DNA from: Eubacterium sp. | GTDB lineage: Bacteria; Bacillota; Clostridia; Peptostreptococcales; Anaerovoracaceae | Direction of reading: 5' to 3' | Assembly (NCBI GenBank): GCA_017419895.1 | Contig: JAFOKI010000020.1 | Coordinates: 1-5,403, forward strand | Length of the DNA: 5,403 nt | Shown here: positions 1 to 5,403 of the stretch, in pieces | Layout: each line of letters opens with the position of its first letter | Position numbering within the stretch: the stretch's first letter is position 1 | Notes under the pieces: model-generated | What the model saw: only the letters and a program-made list of their open reading frames with translations | Databases searched by the model: none | What the model was told of the DNA's origin: nothing | Translations under genes and position numbers: made by a program

Positions 1-264
1 AAGCCCGCGCTTATAATGCAAGGCGGGAAGGACTTCCAGGTGCTCAAGGACGTCGACTTCGAAGGCTTCAAAGAGCAGCTCGCCGGAAGACCTGATACAT
101 ATTACAAGCTTTATCCGGACCTAAACCATCTGTTCGTACCCGGAATATACGACAGCATTCTGAAAGCCCAGAAAGAATACAACGTCGAGCGGCACATTGG
201 CGATGAGGTATTCCGCGACATCGCTGAATTCATAAACGGCGCGGATGATCCCGATGAAGAATAA
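1..264 (+). CDS. Alpha/beta hydrolase, C-terminal part (5' end outside window)
   Basis: The reading frame is open from base 1 (it begins Lys-Pro-Ala-Leu-Ile-Met) and ends at TAA 262-264, so the 87 visible residues are the C-terminal end of a longer protein. The first residues form the late beta strand that carries the catalytic acid in alpha/beta hydrolases (LIMQGGKDFQV, Asp at visible residue 11). About 30 residues later comes the segment with the catalytic histidine (YPDLNHLF, His at visible residue 43), followed by a final helix (DIAEFINGA). This spacing and the LNH motif match the dienelactone-hydrolase/prolyl-oligopeptidase-like esterase branch found in many Clostridia. The nucleophile serine and any N-terminal domain lie upstream and cannot be seen, so the substrate is unknown. 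The stop codon is only 2 bases before the next start, which implies co-transcription with transporter A. The ATG at 16-18 is internal, not a start. Confidence 0.85.
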   Translation, partial: KPALIMQGGKDFQVLKDVDFEGFKEQLAGRPDTYYKLYPDLNHLFVPGIYDSILKAQKEYNVERHIGDEVFRDIAEFINGADDPDEE

Positions 265-266
265 GA

Positions 267-1946
267 ATGAAACGCAAGACGTCAATTAATACATTGAATA
301 AACAACCGGCAAAGCTTTTGGCAGCGTTCTTCGCAGTGCTCTTTGTTGCCGTGACCGTCTTTACGTGCGCCGGAATAAACATCCCTGCAGAGGTTTATGC
401 GGACGAGGGTTCATCCGGTTCGGTTTCGGAAGACACCATAACAGCAAGTGATACCCGGGGAAAACTGATCTCTGAAGGAGCTGCCGATACCGACGTTCCG
501 GCAATGAGCTATAACGGCAAGCGGCTGGGAACGATCACAGGATCCATCTATGAGAACGATACCCTGAATCATTTCCCGGAAAGCGAAGTTCTTTATTACA
601 GCGGCGTTCCGGAACTTTATACTGCCCTGCGCACCGAAAAAATAGATGGGTTCGTCATGAGCACAATTACCATGTCTCACCTGGCAAGGCAGCATGACGA
701 CATAACCTGGCTTCCCGAACTCCTCTCTACCAGGTACAGATCCTTTGGTTTCACTAAAGATCAAGACGGCGAATCCCTAAGAGACCAGTTCGACGAGATG
801 CTCGCTGAACTCAAAGAGGACGGCACACTCGAGGAGCTCAAGGAGATTTGGTACGGGACCGACGATAGTCTGAAGGTTATAGACACATCAGGACTGACCG
901 GCGAAAACGGAACACTCAACGTCGGCATCAATACGCAGGATGAACCGTATATTTATGTGTCTAATACGGATGACAAAAGCATACTCGGATTCAATATCGA
1001 TATCGTTACGAGATTTGCCAGAAGATACGGCTACAAGCTCAAATACCACAACACATCGTTCTCTGCCCTTCTTATCGGACTCAGTTCAGGTAAGTTCGAC
1101 ATGATCGCGTCTTCTGTCTCCTACACACCGGAGCGCGGAGAAATGATGATCTTTTCCGATTCTGTATATGAATTGGACAACGTGCTTGCTGTCAGAACCG
1201 AGGATATCGATTCTGTGGTCTCCACGGGAACAGCTGATGATCCGGAATACGAGGAAAAAGGGGTCTTCGAAAGGATCATCTACAGTTTCGAGAAAAACTT
1301 CATCCGTGAAAAACGCTGGAAACTTATCCTGAGCGGTATAGGAGTGACATGTCTCATTACTGTGATTGCAGGCGCGCTCGGGACGCTAATAGGCTTCCTG
1401 ATCTGCATGCTTAGGCGTTTGGAGAAACGCTGGATCAACCGACTGGCCGATATTTATGTTTCTCTCCTCAGGGGAATGCCGATCGTCGTGCTGCTCATGA
1501 TCTTATATTATGTTGTGTTCAGCGGAGCCACTTTCAGCTCTGTCTGGGTCGCTGTCATCGGCTTCTCGCTGAATTTCGGGGCTTCCGTGTCTAGTATAAT
1601 GCAGTCAGGGATAAACAGTGTCGACAAAGGCCAGAAAGAGGCTGCGCTCGCGCTCGGCTACAGTGAGAACAAAGCGTTCTTCAAATTCGTTTACCCGCAG
1701 GCTGCAATGCGTTTCCTGCCTCTCTACACGAGCGAACTCGTCTCGCTTCTGAAGGGCACATCGATAGTCGGATACATCACGATACAGGACCTCACCTCTG
1801 TCAGTGATATCATAAGAAGCAGGACATATGAGGCTTTGTTCCCGCTTATAACAAACGCCTTGATATACTTCATCCTGGCATGGATAATCACCAGACTGCT
1901 GTCATTGCTTCTGAATCATATAGATCCGAAAAAGAAAGCGGCGTGA
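267..1946 (+). CDS. Amino-acid ABC transporter fusion: substrate-binding domain (lobes in swapped order) plus permease
   Basis: This 559-residue membrane protein should capture a polar amino acid or similar small solute outside the membrane and pass it through its own channel. Residues 17-34 are a hydrophobic export signal or anchor, with a plausible signal peptidase I site after VYA (residue 45); Cys34 does not sit in a proper lipobox. Residues 82-196 match the second half of SBP_bac_3 proteins (NGKRLGTITGS start, DGTLEELKEIWYG end). Residues 215-312 match the first half (GTLNVGI start, GFNIDI, SSGKFDMI, TPER with Arg290, IFSDSVY). Residues 332-555 are a BPD_transp_1/HisM-like permease, with helices near 352-381, 396-418, 423-441 and 524-548 and the ATPase-coupling EAA loop at 455-480 (GQKEAALALGY). 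The start has only a weak GAAGA site (256-260) and lies 2 bases after the hydrolase stop, suggesting translational coupling. The partner ATPase follows. Substrate is unproven; the usual amino-group-binding Asp appears to be Ser132. Confidence 0.9.
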   Translation: MKRKTSINTLNKQPAKLLAAFFAVLFVAVTVFTCAGINIPAEVYADEGSSGSVSEDTITASDTRGKLISEGAADTDVPAMSYNGKRLGTITGSIYENDTLNHFPESEVLYYSGVPELYTALRTEKIDGFVMSTITMSHLARQHDDITWLPELLSTRYRSFGFTKDQDGESLRDQFDEMLAELKEDGTLEELKEIWYGTDDSLKVIDTSGLTGENGTLNVGINTQDEPYIYVSNTDDKSILGFNIDIVTRFARRYGYKLKYHNTSFSALLIGLSSGKFDMIASSVSYTPERGEMMIFSDSVYELDNVLAVRTEDIDSVVSTGTADDPEYEEKGVFERIIYSFEKNFIREKRWKLILSGIGVTCLITVIAGALGTLIGFLICMLRRLEKRWINRLADIYVSLLRGMPIVVLLMILYYVVFSGATFSSVWVAVIGFSLNFGASVSSIMQSGINSVDKGQKEAALALGYSENKAFFKFVYPQAAMRFLPLYTSELVSLLKGTSIVGYITIQDLTSVSDIIRSRTYEALFPLITNALIYFILAWIITRLLSLLLNHIDPKKKAA

Positions 1947-1995
1947 CGTGCTGAAAATTCCGGAAACTAATCAATTGTCAGTCAACCGCGAATAC

Positions 1996-2000
1996 AGGGA
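1996..2000 (+). promoter_or_regulatory. Ribosome binding site deciding the start of the transporter A ATPase
   Basis: AGGGA sits 7 bases before ATG 2008-2010. The same frame is open back to a GTG at 1948-1950, but that codon has no comparable site, and the 20 residues it would add do not resemble the start of this ATPase family. Family members normally begin shortly before the first beta strand, as MSLLKIEHL does here. Confidence 0.75.
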
Positions 2001-2007
2001 ACATACC

Positions 2008-3117
2008 ATGAGTTTACTTAAAATAGAGCATCTGAGAAAAGAATATCCGGGCGTAACTCCCCTCACCGACGTAAACCTCGAGGTGAATAAAGGTGAGATC
2101 ATTTCCATCATCGGACCTTCCGGGACCGGAAAGTCAACTCTTTTGAAGTGCATCAACCAGCTCGTGCAGCCGACCTCCGGAACGATCATATTCAATGGTG
2201 AAGATATCACCGCTCCGGGCTGTGATATTTCGCGCGTTCGACGGAAAATGGGAATGGTTTTCCAGTATTTCAATCTTTTCAATAACCTCAACGTTATTGA
2301 CAACGTCACCGCTGCGCCGGTCGATCTTCTCAAAAAACCAGTTGATGACGCGTATATTGAAGGAATGGATCTCCTTAAGCGTGTAGGCCTTGCCGAGAAA
2401 TCAAAGGCTTTTCCCGATGAGCTTTCGGGCGGCCAGCGGCAGCGCGTCGCGATCGCGAGAGCCATTGCCATGAAGCCTGACATCCTTCTTTTCGACGAAC
2501 CCACTTCCGCGCTCGATCCGACAATGATCGGAGAAGTCCTGATCGTCATACGGAATCTGGCAAAGGAAGGCATGACGATGCTCATCGTTACGCACGAGAT
2601 GAATTTCGCACGTTACATTTCAACACGGATACTTTACATGGATGAAGGCATCATATATGAGGATGGGACGCCTGAGCAGATCTTCGACCATCCGCAGAAA
2701 GAGAAGACCCGCCAGTTCATCAGGCAGCTCAAGATACTTCAGATCGAAATCAATTCAGCCGATTTTGACTTCCCCGGAGTCCAGTCCAGGATACAGCGTT
2801 TCGGAAAAGACAACCTTCTCAGCCCGCATGAAATATACGACCTGCAGCTCGTGTTCGAGGAAACAGTCATGCAGGGCATCATAAAGCATATCGAAGATAC
2901 TCATGCCGGTTACCCGGTAAGGATAACGATCGAACATTCCGATATCGACGATACGTCTGTCTTCTCAGCCACCTACGGCGGTGAAAAGTTCGATCCTCTG
3001 AATGACGCTGATGAACTCTCCGCAATGATAATCAGAAACATTGCTTCGGAGGTCAAGTATTCGCGCGGTACCGGCAACAAACTCGAAATCAAGCTCTTAT
3101 CAAGGAAAAAGAAATAG
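2008..3117 (+). CDS. Amino-acid ABC transporter ATPase with C-terminal GHKL-like (RsbW-type) extension
   Basis: This 369-residue cytoplasmic ATPase should power the fused receptor-permease encoded just upstream. All nucleotide-binding motifs are intact: Walker A GPSGTGKST (36-44), Q-loop Gln86, signature LSGGQ (139-143), Walker B ILLFDE (159-164, Glu164 catalytic), D-loop SALD (167-170) and switch His196. This is GlnQ/HisP-type and would normally stop near residue 242. Here about 128 residues follow. By eye they read like an RsbW/SpoIIAB-type ATPase fold: a beta strand, the helix VQSRIQRFG, then LQLVFEETVMQGIIKH resembling the N-box helix, then VRITIEH, YGGEKFDP and IASEVKYSR. The key ATP-site residues look lost (Asn to Gln289; G1-box Asp to Tyr323), so this domain probably does not hydrolyse ATP and may be regulatory. 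ATG 2008 was preferred to GTG 1948 because of its AGGGA site. The gene ends in tandem stops (TAG then TGA), followed by a terminator. The ATPase call is very sure, the extension assignment less so. Confidence 0.93.
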   Translation: MSLLKIEHLRKEYPGVTPLTDVNLEVNKGEIISIIGPSGTGKSTLLKCINQLVQPTSGTIIFNGEDITAPGCDISRVRRKMGMVFQYFNLFNNLNVIDNVTAAPVDLLKKPVDDAYIEGMDLLKRVGLAEKSKAFPDELSGGQRQRVAIARAIAMKPDILLFDEPTSALDPTMIGEVLIVIRNLAKEGMTMLIVTHEMNFARYISTRILYMDEGIIYEDGTPEQIFDHPQKEKTRQFIRQLKILQIEINSADFDFPGVQSRIQRFGKDNLLSPHEIYDLQLVFEETVMQGIIKHIEDTHAGYPVRITIEHSDIDDTSVFSATYGGEKFDPLNDADELSAMIIRNIASEVKYSRGTGNKLEIKLLSRKKK

Positions 3118-3126
3118 TGATCCGAC

Positions 3127-3155
3127 GAAACCGCCGGAATGGCGGTTTCTTCTTT
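3127..3155 (+). terminator. Intrinsic terminator after transporter A
   Basis: GAAACCGCC (3127-3135) and GGCGGTTTC (3141-3149) form a perfect 9-bp stem with a 5-base loop (GGAAT), followed by the T-rich run TTCTTT (3150-3155). It begins 9 bases after the TAG of the ATPase gene and should end the hydrolase/transporter A transcript. The T run is interrupted by one C, so some read-through is possible. Confidence 0.85.
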
Positions 3156-3181
3156 ACAACACCACTTTAGAGTGGTAAAAT
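3153..3181 (+). promoter_or_regulatory. Probable sigma-A-type promoter for transporter B
   Basis: TTTACA (3153-3158, five of six matches to TTGACA) and TAAAAT (3176-3181, five of six matches to TATAAT) are separated by exactly 17 bases. Transcription would begin near 3188 and give a leader of about 40 bases that contains the AAGGAG ribosome site at 3213-3218. The -35 box overlaps the T-tail of the preceding terminator. The position right after a terminator and before a new transport cassette supports the call. Confidence 0.65.
3161..3176. promoter_or_regulatory. Inverted repeat in the promoter spacer, candidate operator
   Basis: ACCACT (3161-3166) and AGTGGT (3171-3176) are perfect inverted copies separated by TTAG. 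The element fills most of the spacer between the -35 and -10 boxes and touches the first base of the -10 box. A dimeric repressor bound here would block RNA polymerase. It lacks a T-run on either strand and so does not look like a terminator. I do not recognise the motif as the site of a particular regulator. Confidence 0.5.
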
Positions 3182-3228
3182 GTTAACACATTGAAACGCT
3201 ATTATTATATTTAAGGAGTTAATCTGTT

Positions 3229-4044
3229 ATGAAAAAACTACTTGTTACTATCCTCATTATCGTTATGTCTGTTGCCGTATTCACAGCATGCGGCTCCAAG
3301 GAATCTAAAGTTGATTATGGCGAAGGCTTTGTGTTCAAACACGGATTCGACAGAGACTTCCCGCCGTATTCGCACATAGACGACAACGGCAAGACTTCAG
3401 GACTCGACATAGAACTTGCCCAGGCTGTATGCAAGTATTACGGCTGGGAATATGAACCCGTTGCCATCAACTGGGACGCCAAGGACGCTGAACTGGAGGC
3501 GGGCAGCATAGACTGCATCTGGTCGGGATTCACCAAGAGCCCGCTCAGAGAGGATAAATATGCCTGGAGTGAACCCTATTCCATCAACACCATCATGATC
3601 ATGGTCAACGAGGAATCTGACATCAAAACAAAGGCCGACCTCGCGGGCAAGAAGGTAGGCGTACAGACCACCACATCCGCCCAGGAAATGCTCGAACTCG
3701 CCGATGAAGAAGGCGGCTGCAAGGATCTTGCTGATACATTCGCTTCAATAGAAGTGTATGACACTTACACCACCGCTATCACAGACCTTAAAGCCGGCGC
3801 CATCGACGCTATCGCAATAGACGTCACCATGGGCAATTACGAGATGGGTAAAGTAGACGGTCTGGTTTATCTCGACGAGAAGATCTGCGACGAGATTTAT
3901 GCTATTGGATTCCGCACAGCTGACACTGAGCTTCGCGACCTTGTAAACGAAGGCATGAAGGCTATCGCAGAGGACGGAACGATGGATGCGATCGGTAAGA
4001 ATTATCCTGACATCTATGAGAATCTCACAATGATAAACAACTAA
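3229..4044 (+). CDS. Amino-acid ABC transporter substrate-binding lipoprotein
   Basis: This 271-residue SBP_bac_3-family receptor should be anchored on the outer face of the membrane and deliver its ligand to the permease encoded downstream. Residues 1-20 are a lipoprotein signal (MKKLL, hydrophobic core, then FTAC), with Cys21 as the lipidated residue; Phe at -3 is slightly atypical. The domain order is canonical: lobe I from about residue 33 (DRDFPPYSHI, SGLDIELA), the binding-loop segment SGFTKSPLRED with Arg107 aligning to the carboxylate-binding Arg of this family, lobe II from LAGKKVGVQTTTS (138-150), and KAGAIDAIAID, whose Asp198 aligns with the amino-group-binding Asp. The C-terminal helices end in DGTMDAIGKNYPD. 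Conserved Arg and Asp point to an amino acid ligand, but which one cannot be read from sequence. The start is supported by AAGGAG (3213-3218) 10 bases upstream. A long hairpin after the stop may make this gene more highly expressed than the permease and ATPase. Confidence 0.95.
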   Translation: MKKLLVTILIIVMSVAVFTACGSKESKVDYGEGFVFKHGFDRDFPPYSHIDDNGKTSGLDIELAQAVCKYYGWEYEPVAINWDAKDAELEAGSIDCIWSGFTKSPLREDKYAWSEPYSINTIMIMVNEESDIKTKADLAGKKVGVQTTTSAQEMLELADEEGGCKDLADTFASIEVYDTYTTAITDLKAGAIDAIAIDVTMGNYEMGKVDGLVYLDEKICDEIYAIGFRTADTELRDLVNEGMKAIAEDGTMDAIGKNYPDIYENLTMINN

Positions 4045-4094
4045 AATCGTTACGACTTGCGGTATTAAAAAAGATCTGATCCAAACGAATAATC

Positions 4095-4142
4095 AACGGC
4101 CGTTGCCTAAGGGCAAGTCCCTTTGGCGCGGCTGTTTGTTTT
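4095..4142 (+). terminator. Terminator-like or attenuating hairpin between receptor and permease genes
   Basis: An outer stem pairs 4095-4107 with 4125-4136 (12 pairs, two G-U wobbles, one bulged T). An inner stem pairs AAGGG (4109-4113) with CCCTT (4119-4123) around the loop CAAGT, with a T-T mismatch between the two stems. TGTTTT (4137-4142) follows. This is a typical intrinsic terminator layout, yet it lies inside an apparent operon, 50 bases after the binding-protein stop and 27 bases before the permease start. Partial read-through would set a high receptor-to-permease ratio, and the structure could also protect the upstream mRNA from 3' decay. No separate promoter for the permease was evident in 4045-4169. 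Confidence 0.75.
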
Positions 4143-4169
4143 AAACCAGCAGAAAACAGAGGTAGTATA

Positions 4170-4817
4170 ATGACCTTTTCAGTAATGTTAGAAACCATGG
4201 GCTCGGGCATGCTCAAGACGATAGGTATATTCGTATTGACGCTTCTCGGTTCCCTGCCCCTCGGCATGGTCGTTGCCCTTCTCCGGAAATCCAAGTTTAC
4301 CGTAGTCCGGAAAATAATCAGTGTATACATATCCATAATCCGCGGAACGCCGCTCATGCTTCAGCTTCTCGTCTGGTACTTCGGACCGTTCTATCTGTTC
4401 GGAATGTCGATAGGAAACTGGCGGTTCCCCGCTTTGATCATCGGCTTTGTGTTCAACTACGCGGCATATTTTGCCGAAATCTACCGCGGGGGAATCGAGT
4501 CGATCCCAATCGGTCAATATGAGGCGGCTGAAGTACTGGGCTACACAAAGACCCAGACATTCATGTGCATAGTCCTTCCGCAGGTCATCAAAAGGATACT
4601 GCCAGCCGTTACGAATGAAGTCATCACCCTTGTAAAGGATACTTCCCTCGCATTCACACTGGCTTACCAGGAAGTATTCTCACTGGCGAAGCAGATATCA
4701 GCTTCACAGGCCTCGTTCATGCCTTTCCTGATCGCGGGCATTTTCTACTTCGTCGCGAACTACTTTGTGGAGAGAGTAATGCTGCGGTTCGAGAAATCGA
4801 TGGATTACTACAAGTAA
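4170..4817 (+). CDS. Amino-acid ABC transporter permease (HisM/GlnP-like)
   Basis: This 215-residue integral membrane protein is the usual length for a single-domain polar amino acid permease and would act as a homodimer or pair with another permease. Hydrophobic segments lie near residues 12-39, 60-79, 85-104, 148-168 and 183-203. The family motif RGTPLMLQL (58-66) is present, as is the EAA loop GQYEAAEVLGY (115-125) followed by VLPQ (135-138), the cytoplasmic helix that docks onto the ATPase. LVKDTSLA (154-161) is also typical. AGAGG (4158-4162) lies 7 bases before the ATG and supports the start. The ATPase gene follows after 12 bases. It lacks any fused receptor, unlike the permease of transporter A, and should use the lipoprotein receptor encoded upstream. 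Confidence 0.95.
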   Translation: MTFSVMLETMGSGMLKTIGIFVLTLLGSLPLGMVVALLRKSKFTVVRKIISVYISIIRGTPLMLQLLVWYFGPFYLFGMSIGNWRFPALIIGFVFNYAAYFAEIYRGGIESIPIGQYEAAEVLGYTKTQTFMCIVLPQVIKRILPAVTNEVITLVKDTSLAFTLAYQEVFSLAKQISASQASFMPFLIAGIFYFVANYFVERVMLRFEKSMDYYK

Positions 4818-4829
4818 GGCGGTGCAGTT

Positions 4830-5403
4830 ATGATAATAGAAATGAACAACATCAAAAAACAGTTTGATGGCCTGGTAGTCCTTAAAGATATCAGTTTCGG
4901 CGTTGACAGCGGAGAAGTCGTCAGCGTCATCGGACCATCCGGTTCCGGAAAATCCACGTTGCTCAGGTGCGCCACATTCCTCGAAACGATCGACGGCGGC
5001 GAGATCCTTTACATGGGGGAACACGCTGCTAAAACCGATGAAAACGGAACCGTTTCATATGTTGGAGCCCAGGATCTCAGACGTTTCAGAAACTACTGCG
5101 GTCTGGTTTTCCAGCAGTTCAATCTGTTCCCGCATTACAGCGTTCTCAAAAACCTGACCGATGCTCCGATCAAGGTCCAGAAAAGGAGTAAGGATGAGGC
5201 AGAAGCATCCGCGATGGAGCTTCTCGCCAAAATGGGCATCGCCGACAAAGCAAACGCTTACCCGTTCCAGCTTTCCGGCGGACAGCAGCAGCGTGTCGCG
5301 ATAGCCCGCGCGCTTGCGATGAAACCTGAGATACTGTTCTTCGACGAGCCCACGTCCGCTCTCGACCCCGAGCTCACAGGCGAAGTACTTAAGGTCATCC
5401 GCC
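4830..5403 (+). CDS. Amino-acid ABC transporter ATPase (GlnQ/HisP-like), 3' end outside window
   Basis: The frame opens at ATG 4830 and runs off the end of the window after 191 full codons, so the C-terminal part is missing. It encodes the energy-coupling ATPase of transporter B. Visible motifs are all intact: Walker [10 protein letters not shown] (35-43), Q-loop Gln95, signature LSGGQ (148-152) followed by QQR, Walker B ILFFDE (168-173, Glu173 catalytic) and D-loop SALD (176-179). The switch histidine lies beyond the window. A somewhat long loop (about residues 63-82) precedes the Q-loop, as in the HisP subgroup. The AAGGCGG site at 4816-4822 overlaps the permease stop, and the gap is only 12 bases, so the two genes are probably translated together. 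Whether this ATPase carries a C-terminal extension like the one of transporter A cannot be seen. Confidence 0.95.
   Translation, partial: MIIEMNNIKKQFDGLVVLKDISFGVDSGEVVSVIGPSGSGKSTLLRCATFLETIDGGEILYMGEHAAKTDENGTVSYVGAQDLRRFRNYCGLVFQQFNLFPHYSVLKNLTDAPIKVQKRSKDEAEASAMELLAKMGIADKANAYPFQLSGGQQQRVAIARALAMKPEILFFDEPTSALDPELTGEVLKVIR

Noticed and set aside
366..368. Cys34 of the fusion protein as a lipidation site
   Set aside because: The preceding residues VFT do not make a lipobox (Thr at -1 instead of Gly/Ala/Ser); a signal peptidase I site after residue 45 is more likely.
411..764. Open frame on the - strand (117 codons) opposite the receptor domain
   Set aside because: There is no family resemblance, and it runs antisense through a stretch clearly coding for the receptor on the + strand.
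1948..2007. In-frame GTG at 1948 as the start of the transporter A ATPase
   Set aside because: It would add 20 residues unlike the family's N terminus and has no convincing ribosome site, while ATG 2008 has AGGGA at a 7-base spacing and begins at the conserved first strand.
1971..2585. Long open frame on the - strand (204 codons)
   Set aside because: It lies entirely opposite the highly conserved ATPase motifs, has no recognisable protein features, and is explained as the complement of a real gene.
2731..3114. MetN-type NIL/ACT-like C-terminal domain on the ATPase
   Set aside because: The tail is longer than the usual NIL domain and lacks its characteristic glycine-rich pattern; the strand-helix order with LQLVFEE and FDP segments fits an RsbW-like fold better.
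3183..3211. Alternative promoter TTAACA-17-TATATT upstream of the receptor gene
   Set aside because: The boxes match consensus well, but the start point would fall at about 3218, inside or after the AAGGAG ribosome site, leaving a leader without it. The promoter at 3153-3181 fits better.
4903..5157. Short open frame on the + strand (84 codons) in another frame
   Set aside because: It overlaps the Walker A to Q-loop region of the partial ATPase beginning at 4830, has a serine-rich, low-information translation, and lacks a ribosome site.

Overview
The window is a gene-dense, single-strand stretch (all genes on +) from a bacterium that is most likely a Bacillota/Clostridia member, perhaps a gut or rumen Lachnospiraceae-type anaerobe. 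That placement rests on the lipoprotein-type binding protein, the AAGGAG-type ribosome sites, the mixed, roughly balanced base composition and the style of the fused transporter. It is inference, because no rRNA or other phylogenetic marker is present.

Layout: (1) 1-264, the C-terminal end of an alpha/beta hydrolase. (2) 267-1946, a substrate-binding/permease fusion protein, and 2008-3117, its ABC ATPase carrying an extra C-terminal domain; together they form transporter A. (3) 3118-3228, a control region with an intrinsic terminator, then a sigma-A-like promoter whose spacer holds a perfect inverted repeat. (4) 3229-4044, a lipoprotein binding protein; 4170-4817, a permease; 4830 to the window end, an ABC ATPase; together they form transporter B. 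A strong hairpin with a T-rich tail separates the binding-protein gene of B from its permease.

Both transporters belong to the polar amino acid uptake (PAAT/HAAT-type, SBP_bac_3 plus BPD_transp_1 plus GlnQ/HisP-like ATPase) class, but they are built differently. B is the classical three-gene type. A has its receptor fused to the permease, and the order of the receptor halves is swapped: the segment normally forming lobe II and the C-terminal helices comes first, and the segment normally forming lobe I comes second, next to the permease. This is what a circularly permuted binding domain would look like. The ATPase of A has about 128 extra residues that resemble a degenerate RsbW/SpoIIAB-like GHKL (HATPase_c) domain. 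These two features, a permuted receptor and an ABC ATPase joined to a dead-looking anti-sigma-type fold, are the most unusual things here. No RNA genes, CRISPR arrays, insertion sequences or attachment sites were seen.
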